Source of the DNA: a virus
Reading direction: 5' to 3' (one strand)
DNA: 64,000 bases
Virus record (IMG/VR): IMGVR_UViG_3300020156_000025
Location: 1 to 64,000 of that record
Under the pieces are notes generated by a model, which did not search any database, was not told the origin of the DNA, and worked only from the letters and a program-made list of their open reading frames with translations. Positions 55,806 through 62,893 of the stretch are shown piece after piece. Position 1 is the stretch's first letter. Each line of letters opens with the position of its first letter. Both the position numbers and the translations under genes were made by a program.

Positions 55806-57299
55806 ATGAAACGAGTGAACTGCAAGGCAACGAACGCCACGTCCGGAACCACGCCCGGAACCGCACGGGTGGGGGCGATGGTGGGGTTGCCGCTGGAATG
55901 GTTTTCCCGCGAGGAAGCCATCCGGCTGAGGAAGTCGTTGACGTGCACCCCCGTGGTTTCGTCGGTGGCGCTGTCGTATGGACCGCCGCCTGAACCGATC
56001 GAACAATACCGGGTGGACCGGGATGCCGGGGTGGTTCACGTGCCGCTGTGCACGGGGTTGAGGTGGCTGCGGGAGAACCGGAAGCCGTGGGTGGACGAGC
56101 GGGTAAAGGGGGAGGACCTGACCTATCCGCGCGGACCCCGGGCGAGGGACGAGGGGCAACAGGAATTCTTCAATGCGCTGCTTGCGGGAATGCTGTTGCA
56201 GTGGACGCCGGAGGGGGAGGGAGGGGTGTTCGCGCAGGCTCCGACGGGGAGCGGCAAGACCGTGGCGCTGCTGTGGTGCATTGCACGGGTGGGGAAACCC
56301 GCGCTGGTAATCGTGCCGTCCGTCGAACTCGCCCTTCAATGGAAGCAGGAGGCGATGGACAAGCTCGGGTTGGAGGACGCGCAGGTGGGGATCGTGGGAG
56401 GTGGGTCGAAGACGGGATGGAAGGGGAAGCATCTCGTGGTGGCGGTGATCAACTCGGCGGTGAAACAGGGGGAGGAGTTTTGCAAATCGTTCGGGATCGT
56501 GGGATGGGACGAGGGGCACAGGGTCCCCGCCAACACGTTCTCGCGCTCCTTGACCATGTTCCCGGCGGCAATCCGGGTGGTGTTGTCCGCGACGCCGGAG
56601 CGCAAGGACGGGATGCACGTGATGATCCATAACGCGGTGGGGGAGGTGTCGGTGGCTTCCAAGGTGAGGGTGATGCCGCTGGTTTACATGGAGACGAATT
56701 ACCGGGATACCCGTGCGGTGAAGTGGGGGGATCTCCAACTGTCCCGGATTCTCACGCTGATTTCCAAGGACGAGGTGCGGAACGGATGGATCGGGAGGAA
56801 AGCCGCGGAGCTGGTGCTGCGCGAGGGGCGTTGCGTGCTGGTGCTGTCGGACCGGATCGAACAACTCTACCGGATCGAACAACACGCCTTGCGCGCGGGG
56901 GTGCCCGCGGAGGCGATCGGGACTTTCGCCGGGCAGCAGGTGACGGGCATTTCCAAGCAACGCGGGCGCAAGGTGGTGGAAGGGGGGGAGGTATCGCGGG
57001 AGGCCCGGAAGAGGATCAAAACCGACGAAGGGGTGCGGTTGATATTGGCGACGTTCGGGAGCATGAAGGAGGGGGTGGATATTCCGCGCATAGATGCCGG
57101 GATCGAGGCGATGCCGAAATCCACCGCGGTGCAGGCTTGCGGACGCGCCCGCCGATACATGGAAGGGAAGAGGACTCCCGTGTGGTATTCGATTGTGGAT
57201 ACGGGGGTGCCGATGCTAAAAGGATTCGCTTCGGCCCGGAGGAAAGAACTGACCCGGGCGAAGAATGTCACTTTCAAACTCATACCGGACATCGAATGA
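55806..57299 (+). CDS. SF2 helicase, UvsW/DEAD-like
   Basis: A 497-residue helicase. Motif I is QAPTGSGKTVALL near 145, motif Ia PALVIVPSVELALQWK, motif II FGIVGWDEGHRVPA (DEGH), motif III VVLSATPERKDG, motif V GSMKEGVDIPRIDAGIEA and motif VI AVQACGRARRY near 440. UvsW-like helicases act in fork regression and recombination. Its stop overlaps the next start (ATGA). No PVRSRR motif. Confidence 0.85.
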   Translation: MKRVNCKATNATSGTTPGTARVGAMVGLPLEWFSREEAIRLRKSLTCTPVVSSVALSYGPPPEPIEQYRVDRDAGVVHVPLCTGLRWLRENRKPWVDERVKGEDLTYPRGPRARDEGQQEFFNALLAGMLLQWTPEGEGGVFAQAPTGSGKTVALLWCIARVGKPALVIVPSVELALQWKQEAMDKLGLEDAQVGIVGGGSKTGWKGKHLVVAVINSAVKQGEEFCKSFGIVGWDEGHRVPANTFSRSLTMFPAAIRVVLSATPERKDGMHVMIHNAVGEVSVASKVRVMPLVYMETNYRDTRAVKWGDLQLSRILTLISKDEVRNGWIGRKAAELVLREGRCVLVLSDRIEQLYRIEQHALRAGVPAEAIGTFAGQQVTGISKQRGRKVVEGGEVSREARKRIKTDEGVRLILATFGSMKEGVDIPRIDAGIEAMPKSTAVQACGRARRYMEGKRTPVWYSIVDTGVPMLKGFASARRKELTRAKNVTFKLIPDIE

Positions 57300-57856
57300 G
57301 ATCTAAACTGGAGCAAGCCGCGAGTCGGATCAAAACGGAACAAGCCAAGGTGCCGTATCATCTCGGTCCGGCGTATAAGTCGGCGCGCCGCGCGCGCTAT
57401 CAGGAGGACGAGGAATATCGCCAGAGGTGCATCGAGACCGCGACGGAACACCGCCGGAAGGTGATGCGGGAGTCGCCGTCGGCGAGGGAATACCGCGATA
57501 CCGTGACCGGGAACCTGTCCCGCATGGAAGACTTCGGGACGTGGCACGCGATCCGCGTTCAGGTGGGCCGGAAGCCGTCGCATACCAGCGGGGTGACGTT
57601 CAGCACGAACCAGATCGCGCGCCTGATCGCAAGACGACCGGAGGCGGTGGCCGGGTGGCAGGACAGGGGGCTGTTCCCCGAGCCCAGGCACGCCGTGCTG
57701 GACGAGAACGGGAAGGAGACCGGGCGACGGGTCTATACCGCGGAGGAGGCAAGGAAACTCGCCCTTGCCGCCAAGAAGTGGTTCTACGGGAAGAGCACGC
57801 ACCTTGCGTCGCAGGGGCCGAAGGCGGTGGCGGAATTCCACGCCGCTTGCTGCTGA
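57296..57856 (+). CDS. MerR-like helix-turn-helix protein
   Basis: A 186-residue protein with a basic helical N terminus and a C-terminal MerR/excisionase-like domain: FSTNQIARLIARRPEAVAGW, QDRGLFPEPRHAV, RRVYTAEEARKLALAAKKW. It is a candidate DNA-binding regulator or recombination accessory. It starts in an ATGA overlap with the helicase. Confidence 0.62.
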   Translation: MRSKLEQAASRIKTEQAKVPYHLGPAYKSARRARYQEDEEYRQRCIETATEHRRKVMRESPSAREYRDTVTGNLSRMEDFGTWHAIRVQVGRKPSHTSGVTFSTNQIARLIARRPEAVAGWQDRGLFPEPRHAVLDENGKETGRRVYTAEEARKLALAAKKWFYGKSTHLASQGPKAVAEFHAACC

Positions 57857-57872
57857 TCCCGACGGGAACCGC

Positions 57873-57889
57873 TTTGCATGCTTTGCAAA
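57873..57889. repeat. Palindrome copy 20 (operator-like)
   Basis: TTTGCATGCTTTGCAAA, perfect arms, ending 25 nt before the 57915 gene. Confidence 0.8.
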
Positions 57890-57914
57890 AATCAACCGAC
57901 CAAACAGACAACCG

Positions 57915-58286
57915 ATGAACGAGGATGAACCGAACCAAACCCCGGTGCGCTCGCGCCGTGCGCGTGCCGCGGGGGCAGTGAACCGGCACGAGGGTGCCGC
58001 GACCGTGGAGACGGAATTGAAAACCCCGGACGTGGAGCGCCCGTCCAAGACCCGCGCGCTCGCCCTTCCGGTCGAGGGTCTGCCGCCCGATCCGGCCTAC
58101 GTGACGATAGGCGCGGGGTTCATGGAGAATCTCGGTAACTATGAATCGCTGCGGATTTATGCCTCCGTGACCTTGCCGTGCGACAACACGCGGAGCGCCA
58201 TCGTGAAGGCGAAGGACCGGGCACTCGCCTTGGTCGAGGAGTTCGTGGAAGACGAACGCCGCGCGATGCTCCAGACGAGGAGTTGA
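57915..58286 (+). CDS. Unknown protein carrying PVRSRR motif
   Basis: A 123-residue protein with TPVRSRRARAAGAV at residues 9-22, near the N terminus, a Pro-rich linker, then one folded domain: YVTIGAGFMENLGNYESLRI, YASVTLPCDN and EFVEDERRAML. It has no recognised family. The motif and position next to RecA link it to DNA transactions (inference). Confidence 0.6.
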   Translation: MNEDEPNQTPVRSRRARAAGAVNRHEGAATVETELKTPDVERPSKTRALALPVEGLPPDPAYVTIGAGFMENLGNYESLRIYASVTLPCDNTRSAIVKAKDRALALVEEFVEDERRAMLQTRS

Positions 58287-58361
58287 TGCTCCCCGTTTCT
58301 ACCTGCTGCCCCCCGCCCTGCCCTGTAACCCCCCGAACCACCCTATACCAGCCCAACTAAA

Positions 58362-59657
58362 ATGCCTGCGAAGAAAGCCGCCAAGAAGACCGCGACGAAA
58401 CAAGCCAAGGGGAACGACGCGCCCGTCCGTTCCCGCACCGGAGGGGGAGGGGAGCTAGCCCGACTGAGGACGGAGATCAATGCCAAGAAAGGACCGGACA
58501 CGGTGATGACGGGGAACACCCTGCCGCCCGCGCGACATATCCCGACCGGATCGTTCCTGTTGGACCTTGCCACGATGGGGGGAATTCCGGAGCGGCAGGC
58601 GACGATGCTTTATGGTTACGAATCGTCGGGGAAGACCGCGGTGCTGATGCGGAACATTGCCGAGTTCCAGCGAAAATATCCGAAGCAGGTCGCGGTGCTG
58701 ATCGATGCGGAGCACATGTATGATCCGCTGTGGGCGGCGCAGTTGGGGGTGGACACGTCCCGATTGGAGGTAGCTAGGCCGGAGACCGGGGAGGAGGCGG
58801 TGGACGTGTTCATCGCCATGATGGAGTGTCTGGAGGTGGGGTATATTGCGCTGGATTCCGTGCCTACGTGCGTGCCGCAGGTGGTGGTGGAGAGGTCGGC
58901 GGAAGACGACACGATGGCTTCCCTTGCCCGGTTGATGGGTAAGTTCTGCTCCAAGGTGTTGACGACGTGGGGTAAGGAGCGCAAGCGGGGGCACTATGTC
59001 ACGGTGGCGTATATCAACCAGTTCCGGTCCAAGGTGGGGCTGGTGTTCGGGGACCCGCGAACGCTGCCCGGTGGCAGGCAGATCAATCACTTGCCGACGA
59101 CCAAGATCGAACTCAAGGGGGACGAGGTGATGGGGGAGGACTCGGTGGGAAACAACGTCTCGCTCCACAACAAAATGACATTCAAGGTGACGAAGGCCAA
59201 GAACGGCTGTTCGATCCGCTCCGGGGAGGTGATGATGGTCATGTCGCCCGACAACGAGCACGGGATGCCGACGGGGGCTTACGACGATTACAAGACCGTG
59301 TTGGTGTATGCGCAACGCTTCGGGCTGTTGACGGGGGCGGGGGCGAACTACCGGTTGGACCTGCTGGGATATGCCAAGATGAAGCTGGGGGACATCGAGC
59401 GCGCGCTGCGGCGCGACCAAGGGAAATTCGACCGGCTCAAGGCGTGCATGATCGTCATGCAACGCGTGTCCAAAAACCTGCCGCCCTTGCCGCCCGACAA
59501 TTTTCTCGTGGGACCGGGAGTGACGGTGCCTGCCGAATTCATTGCCGTCGTGGTGAGGGACCACGAGCGTAAGAAAAACGCCGAATCGCCTCCCGCGCCC
59601 GCGGTGGAGGAAGATGACGGCTTCGACGATAGCGACGAAGAGGACGAAGCGGCTTGA
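58362..59657 (+). CDS. recA: RecA-like recombinase
   Basis: A 431-residue RecA/UvsX-type protein. Residues 1-20 are Lys/Ala-rich, followed by APVRSRTGGGG. The core begins near 60 with TGSFLLDLATMGGIPERQ; Walker A is YGYESSGKTAVLM, Walker B YIALDSVPTCVPQ, then loop regions KRGHYVTVAYINQF and MTFKVTKAKNG. The C terminus is acidic (DDGFDDSDEEDEAA), as in RecA. It catalyses strand exchange with the SSB. Confidence 0.88.
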   Translation: MPAKKAAKKTATKQAKGNDAPVRSRTGGGGELARLRTEINAKKGPDTVMTGNTLPPARHIPTGSFLLDLATMGGIPERQATMLYGYESSGKTAVLMRNIAEFQRKYPKQVAVLIDAEHMYDPLWAAQLGVDTSRLEVARPETGEEAVDVFIAMMECLEVGYIALDSVPTCVPQVVVERSAEDDTMASLARLMGKFCSKVLTTWGKERKRGHYVTVAYINQFRSKVGLVFGDPRTLPGGRQINHLPTTKIELKGDEVMGEDSVGNNVSLHNKMTFKVTKAKNGCSIRSGEVMMVMSPDNEHGMPTGAYDDYKTVLVYAQRFGLLTGAGANYRLDLLGYAKMKLGDIERALRRDQGKFDRLKACMIVMQRVSKNLPPLPPDNFLVGPGVTVPAEFIAVVVRDHERKKNAESPPAPAVEEDDGFDDSDEEDEAA

Positions 59658-59680
59658 ACCCCTGACGGGAGGATACTGCC

Positions 59681-60280
59681 GTGCCTGAGAGAGACATTCC
59701 CTTGTCGCAGCTATTCGAGCTGGTGGAGAAGCCCAAGAAGGGTATTTGCGTGGTCAAATACTGCCGGAAGAAGCGTGCGGTCACGAGCACACTGTGCGCG
59801 ATGCACAAGATGCATGCGTTCCGGATGCGCAACCCGTTGCTGGCGACCTACCTCCGGTTGCGGGACGGGGCCAAGCGCCGGGGGCTGGAGTTCGGATTGA
59901 CGCGCGAACAGTTCCGCGAGCTGTGCGAGATCACCGGGTATCTGGAGGGGAAAGGAACGAGCCCGTTGTCCATGACGCTCGACCGGATCGATGCGCGGAG
60001 GGGATATGTGCCGGGAAACTTGCAGGTGATGACGTTGCGGGACAACGTGGCGAAGGGGAACCGGGAGAGGGAAATCACGTTCCGGGACGGGATACGGATT
60101 CCGTGGACGGAGATTTCGGTGCAGGCCGAACTGTTCAATGCCCGGGAAGTCGAACGGAGGAAAAGCTACGTGGTGTATTTCCGGGGGGAGGAGCGAACCG
60201 CCCCGCCCTTGCCTGACATGCAGGGGAGACATTGGCTGGACGATGATGCCGGTGATGATACAGGGAACGAACCGTTTTGA
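59681..60280 (+). CDS. HNH-like endonuclease (GTG start)
   Basis: A 199-residue protein with a GTG start at 59681. It has a zinc-like region (CVVKYCRKKR, TSTLCAMHKMHAFR), LRDGAKRRGLEFGLTREQF, and an HNH-like core SMTLDRIDARRGYVPGN, then LQVMTLRDNVAKGN. It may be a homing-type or DNA-processing nuclease. The N-terminal Cys/His set is larger than in simple HNH proteins. Confidence 0.65.
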   Translation: MPERDIPLSQLFELVEKPKKGICVVKYCRKKRAVTSTLCAMHKMHAFRMRNPLLATYLRLRDGAKRRGLEFGLTREQFRELCEITGYLEGKGTSPLSMTLDRIDARRGYVPGNLQVMTLRDNVAKGNREREITFRDGIRIPWTEISVQAELFNAREVERRKSYVVYFRGEERTAPPLPDMQGRHWLDDDAGDDTGNEPF

Positions 60281-60284
60281 AGCT

Positions 60285-60677
60285 ATGAACGAGGATTACC
60301 GATCGAGACGTGGACTGGCCGTGCCGAAAAGGGAGCGCGGGGTGAAAACGGTGTCGCATGTGCGGGCACCGAAGCAGGAGAGGGCAATGGCCGAGAGGCT
60401 GGGGGGCAGGTGCACGCCCGCCAGCGGATCGCGGGACGTGAAGGGGGACGTGAGGGTGGAGGGGGTGCTGCGTCTGGAATGCAAGAACACGACCAAGCAA
60501 TCGTTCTCGGTGACGCGGGAGATGATCGAGAAGATCGAGCAAGCCGCGATCAACGCCGGGGAATTGCCCGCGGTGCAGATAGACTTCATCGACGCGCGCG
60601 GAAACGTGGAGGCCAGTGTGGCGGTGGTGCCGTGCTGGGTGCTGGACTCGCTGGCACAGGGAAGGGGGGAGGGATGA
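60285..60677 (+). CDS. PD-(D/E)XK nuclease, Hjc/resolvase-like
   Basis: A 130-residue protein with a PD-(D/E)XK core: QERAMAERLGGRCTPASGSR, DVKGDVRVEGVLRLECKNTT with D and ExK (here LECK). An N-terminal DYRSRRGLAV segment resembles the PVRSRR motif. Family enzymes cut branched DNA. It overlaps the next gene (ATGA). Confidence 0.7.
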   Translation: MNEDYRSRRGLAVPKRERGVKTVSHVRAPKQERAMAERLGGRCTPASGSRDVKGDVRVEGVLRLECKNTTKQSFSVTREMIEKIEQAAINAGELPAVQIDFIDARGNVEASVAVVPCWVLDSLAQGRGEG

Positions 60678-61696
60678 GTCTTGCCCGCCGCGTGTTGCAG
60701 ACGATGCGGGAACCCCGGAATCCCGGGCCGCAGAGCGTTCCGGTGCGCTCGCGCCGTCCTGTTTTGCAAACCGTGCAAACCGAGAGTCCCGCCGCCGGAA
60801 CGGAAGAGGAGGAGGAGGACGAGCCGTGCGTGACGGCGGGATGGGACGTGGAGCAGGCGTTCGTGACCCGCGCCGCCCTTGTGATGGACCGACAGGGGGA
60901 GGAGTCCCGGACGGGTAGCGAGCTAATCCACCTGTCTTCCATGCTGGCGAAAGACTGGTGCCCGAGGAGACACGTGTTGGCGGCGCGACACGGGGAACGC
61001 CAACTCAAGAGGGTGATGGCTCAGGACCGGATCGTGTGGGAGATGGGACGGGCGGCGGAAAGGCACCTGCGGAACCAGTTCATCGCGTCGCACGGGAGGA
61101 CTCGGGTGGTGGGCAGATGGCAATGTGCGTGCGAGGCGCTCAAGGTGGACGGAAGGGGGCTGTCTGCCGCCGCCTTGCGTTCGGGCAGGCATCGCTGCGC
61201 ACGTTGCAACGGGAACCCGATACACTACGGGGAGCTTCCGGTGACGGGGGACAACCTGACGGGTTCCCCGGACTTGCAATTCATTGAGGGTGCCTCGGTG
61301 GGGCGGCACGTCACCGAGATCAAATCGATCAACAAGCGGGAATACGACCTGCTGACGGGTCCGCTGCCGGTGCACGTGCTCCAGTTGTCGGGCTATGTGC
61401 TGATGCTGCGGGCGGCGGGGGTGGTGGTCGATACAGCCCGGGTGGCGTATGTCTGCAAGGACTACGTGCCGCCGGGAACCAGTCCCTACAAGGAGTATGT
61501 GGTGATGCGACCGGGGCTGGAGTTGCCCGCCGCGCAACGGGCCGGGATCGGGCTGATCCAAGAGCAGGCGTCCGCGCTGGGAGCCACGCTCAGGAACTCG
61601 GGGCCTTTGCCGCCCCGGCTGACCAAGTGCACGGCTCCGACCGCGACGGCGGCGAAGGGGTGCAGCCAGTGCGCGCTGTGCTTTTCCTTGGACTGA
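60674..61696 (+). CDS. Cas4-like/RecB-type nuclease with Fe-S cysteines
   Basis: A 340-residue protein with a PD-(D/E)XK nuclease core: HLSSMLAKDWCPRRHVLAAR, DNLTGSPDLQF with Asp and VTEIKSINKREYDLL with ExK. One Cys sits in DWCPRR and three at the C terminus (LTKC, GCSQCALC), the Cas4-type 4Fe-4S set. A middle zinc-like insert (WQCACEAL, CARCNG) is extra. VPVRSRRPVL lies at residues 21-30. Palindrome copy 21 is near the 5' end. It would resect DNA. Confidence 0.78.
   Translation: MSLARRVLQTMREPRNPGPQSVPVRSRRPVLQTVQTESPAAGTEEEEEDEPCVTAGWDVEQAFVTRAALVMDRQGEESRTGSELIHLSSMLAKDWCPRRHVLAARHGERQLKRVMAQDRIVWEMGRAAERHLRNQFIASHGRTRVVGRWQCACEALKVDGRGLSAAALRSGRHRCARCNGNPIHYGELPVTGDNLTGSPDLQFIEGASVGRHVTEIKSINKREYDLLTGPLPVHVLQLSGYVLMLRAAGVVVDTARVAYVCKDYVPPGTSPYKEYVVMRPGLELPAAQRAGIGLIQEQASALGATLRNSGPLPPRLTKCTAPTATAAKGCSQCALCFSLD
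60763..60779. repeat. Palindrome copy 21 (operator-like)
   Basis: TTTGCAAACCGTGCAAA, perfect, about 90 nt inside the Cas4-like gene, encoding LQTVQ right after the PVRSRR motif. Confidence 0.8.
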
Positions 61697-61730
61697 GGCC
61701 GGGGACATGCTAGGGCTACCGGAGCAACCG

Positions 61731-62324
61731 ATGAACAGCCAACCAGTGAGGAGCAGGAGATCGCCGCGGGGGATAAAAACGATGGGCATAGACCCGTCCT
61801 TGAACGGCACCGCGGTGGTGGCGTGGCAGAAGGAGCTTGACCCGGAACTCTACGGACCCGCGGGGGCGGTGCTGGAGATGCATCTGACTCCCAAGCTCAC
61901 GGGCATGGAGAGACTGGTGTGGCTGAGGGAGCAAATGCTCGCCATTATCGAGGGGGCGAGACCGGACGTGATCGTGCTTGAGGACTATGCGCTGGGGATA
62001 AGGGGGAAGGGACTGATCGGGTCGCTGGAGTTCGGCGGGGTGCTCAGGTTGCTGTTGCACGAATGGTCCCGGATGAGGAACGTTCCGGTGTGGAAGATAC
62101 CCCCGGCCAACCTTAAACAATTCACGACGGGGAAAGGGAATGCGGATAAGCCGCAGATGGTGATGGCGTGCTATAAGCGATGGAGCTACGATCCGTTGGG
62201 GTCGAGTCACGATTTGGCCGACGCCTATGCGCTGGCGCGGGTGGGACACGCGCTGGTCGATCCCTCCGTGAAAACAACACAGGTGGAACGCTCCGCGCTG
62301 TCAAAGGCGGTGCGTCTCGTGTAA
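61731..62324 (+). CDS. RuvC-like Holliday junction resolvase
   Basis: A 197-residue protein with the RuvC/RNase H fold: MGIDPSLNGTAVVAW with the first catalytic Asp, VIVLEDYALGIRGKG with the Glu, FTTGKGNADKPQMVM and SSHDLADAYALARVG with the last Asp residues. QPVRSRRSPRG is near the N terminus, before the fold. It resolves recombination intermediates before packaging. Confidence 0.82.
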   Translation: MNSQPVRSRRSPRGIKTMGIDPSLNGTAVVAWQKELDPELYGPAGAVLEMHLTPKLTGMERLVWLREQMLAIIEGARPDVIVLEDYALGIRGKGLIGSLEFGGVLRLLLHEWSRMRNVPVWKIPPANLKQFTTGKGNADKPQMVMACYKRWSYDPLGSSHDLADAYALARVGHALVDPSVKTTQVERSALSKAVRLV

Positions 62325-62409
62325 CTGCCCGTATCCCTGAAATTAGGCGATAGGGGGGAATTTTCCTCGGTTAAGAATCAACGAGTTATACCGGTTTCTG
62401 CAAAGATTT

Positions 62410-62426
62410 GCTGCAAACTTTGCAAA
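62410..62426. repeat. Palindrome copy 22 (operator-like)
   Basis: GCTGCAAACTTTGCAAA, ending 6 bp before the -35 of early promoter 6, exactly as copy 13 is placed at promoter 1. Confidence 0.75.
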
Positions 62427-62432
62427 ATCGAC

Positions 62433-62461
62433 TTGCTAAACGATACCCGGTGCCGCATGCT
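62433..62461 (+). promoter_or_regulatory. Early promoter 6
   Basis: TTGCTA, a 17-bp spacer, CATGCT, next to palindrome copy 22; the same module as promoter 1. Confidence 0.75.
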
Positions 62462-62485
62462 GTCCCCCGTCAACCGAAACCGCCA

Positions 62486-62782
62486 ATGAAAACCGATCCT
62501 GATACTTCCACGTTGTCTATCGCTGCCGACAAGTTCCGTTTGTTCGATTTCACCGATCCGGACAACAAAACCCTCCGCACCTACGCAACCCGCGAGCGAC
62601 TGAATACCGCAATCGATCGTCTTGCGTCCGGTTTGTTGCAATCCTTTCGCTCCAGCGTGACGCTGGTGCCGCTGTGCACGCCTGCCGGTCGCCATACCGC
62701 GCTGTTTATCCTTCGTTCTGACACCGCCCACTTGACTACGTTTTTCGTGAATCGCGGATTCGCGGTCTATGTGGGAGGCTGA
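62486..62782 (+). CDS. Early hypothetical protein, 98 aa
   Basis: A 98-residue protein with alternating strands and helices (DKFRLFDFTDPDNKTLRTYA, SFRSSVTLVPLCTPAGRHTA, LFILRSDTAHLTTFFV). No family is recognised. The ATG at 62486 follows the AACCGAAACCGCCA leader. It uses A/T-ending codons more than its neighbours, possibly reflecting recent acquisition. Confidence 0.55.
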   Translation: MKTDPDTSTLSIAADKFRLFDFTDPDNKTLRTYATRERLNTAIDRLASGLLQSFRSSVTLVPLCTPAGRHTALFILRSDTAHLTTFFVNRGFAVYVGG

Positions 62783-62810
62783 TCCTTGTCCCCCGTCCGC
62801 CCCGGAACTT

Positions 62811-62827
62811 TTTGCAAACTGTGCATT
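62811..62827. repeat. Palindrome copy 23 (operator-like)
   Basis: TTTGCAAACTGTGCATT, two mismatches in the right arm, in the gap before the last gene. Confidence 0.7.
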
Positions 62828-62893
62828 GCGTTCCGGGGCGGGAGGGAGCCAAGCTCCGCTCCGCAACAAAAACAACCGACCAAAAACAGAGAA

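Larger units (their letters stand above)
325..60881 (+). repeat. CGCCCTTG octamer, about 48 dispersed + strand copies
   Basis: Exact CGCCCTTG starts at 325, 843, 2413, 2822, 4037, 5966, 7781, 10458, 11509, 12450, 15757, 16958, 19005, 20883, 21581, 24208, 24669, 26016, 26259, 27438, 28074, 28625, 29309, 31294, 33179, 34375, 35162, 36779, 37518, 37806, 38936, 39436, 40154, 42643, 43370, 45189, 45929, 46299, 47930, 49275, 51420, 51767, 54642, 55767, 57760, 59482, 60204 and 60874. Only one reverse complement was noticed (near 3847). Copies occur in two reading frames (Ala-Leu and Pro-Leu) and in three intergenic gaps. Confidence 0.75.
62325..62485. other. AT-rich promoter gap before 62486
   Basis: 161 bp without a gene. 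It carries an AT-rich stretch, palindrome copy 22 and early promoter 6, and its 62413-62450 segment duplicates 38826-38863 with one difference. Confidence 0.75.

Noticed and set aside
56470-56490. Further palindrome copy (TTTTGCAAATCGTTCGGG)
   Set aside because: Only the left arm matches; the right arm is TTCGGG in place of TGCAAA.
60674-61696. Cas4-like gene as part of a CRISPR system
   Set aside because: No cas1, cas2 or array nearby; phage Cas4-like nucleases commonly serve recombination.
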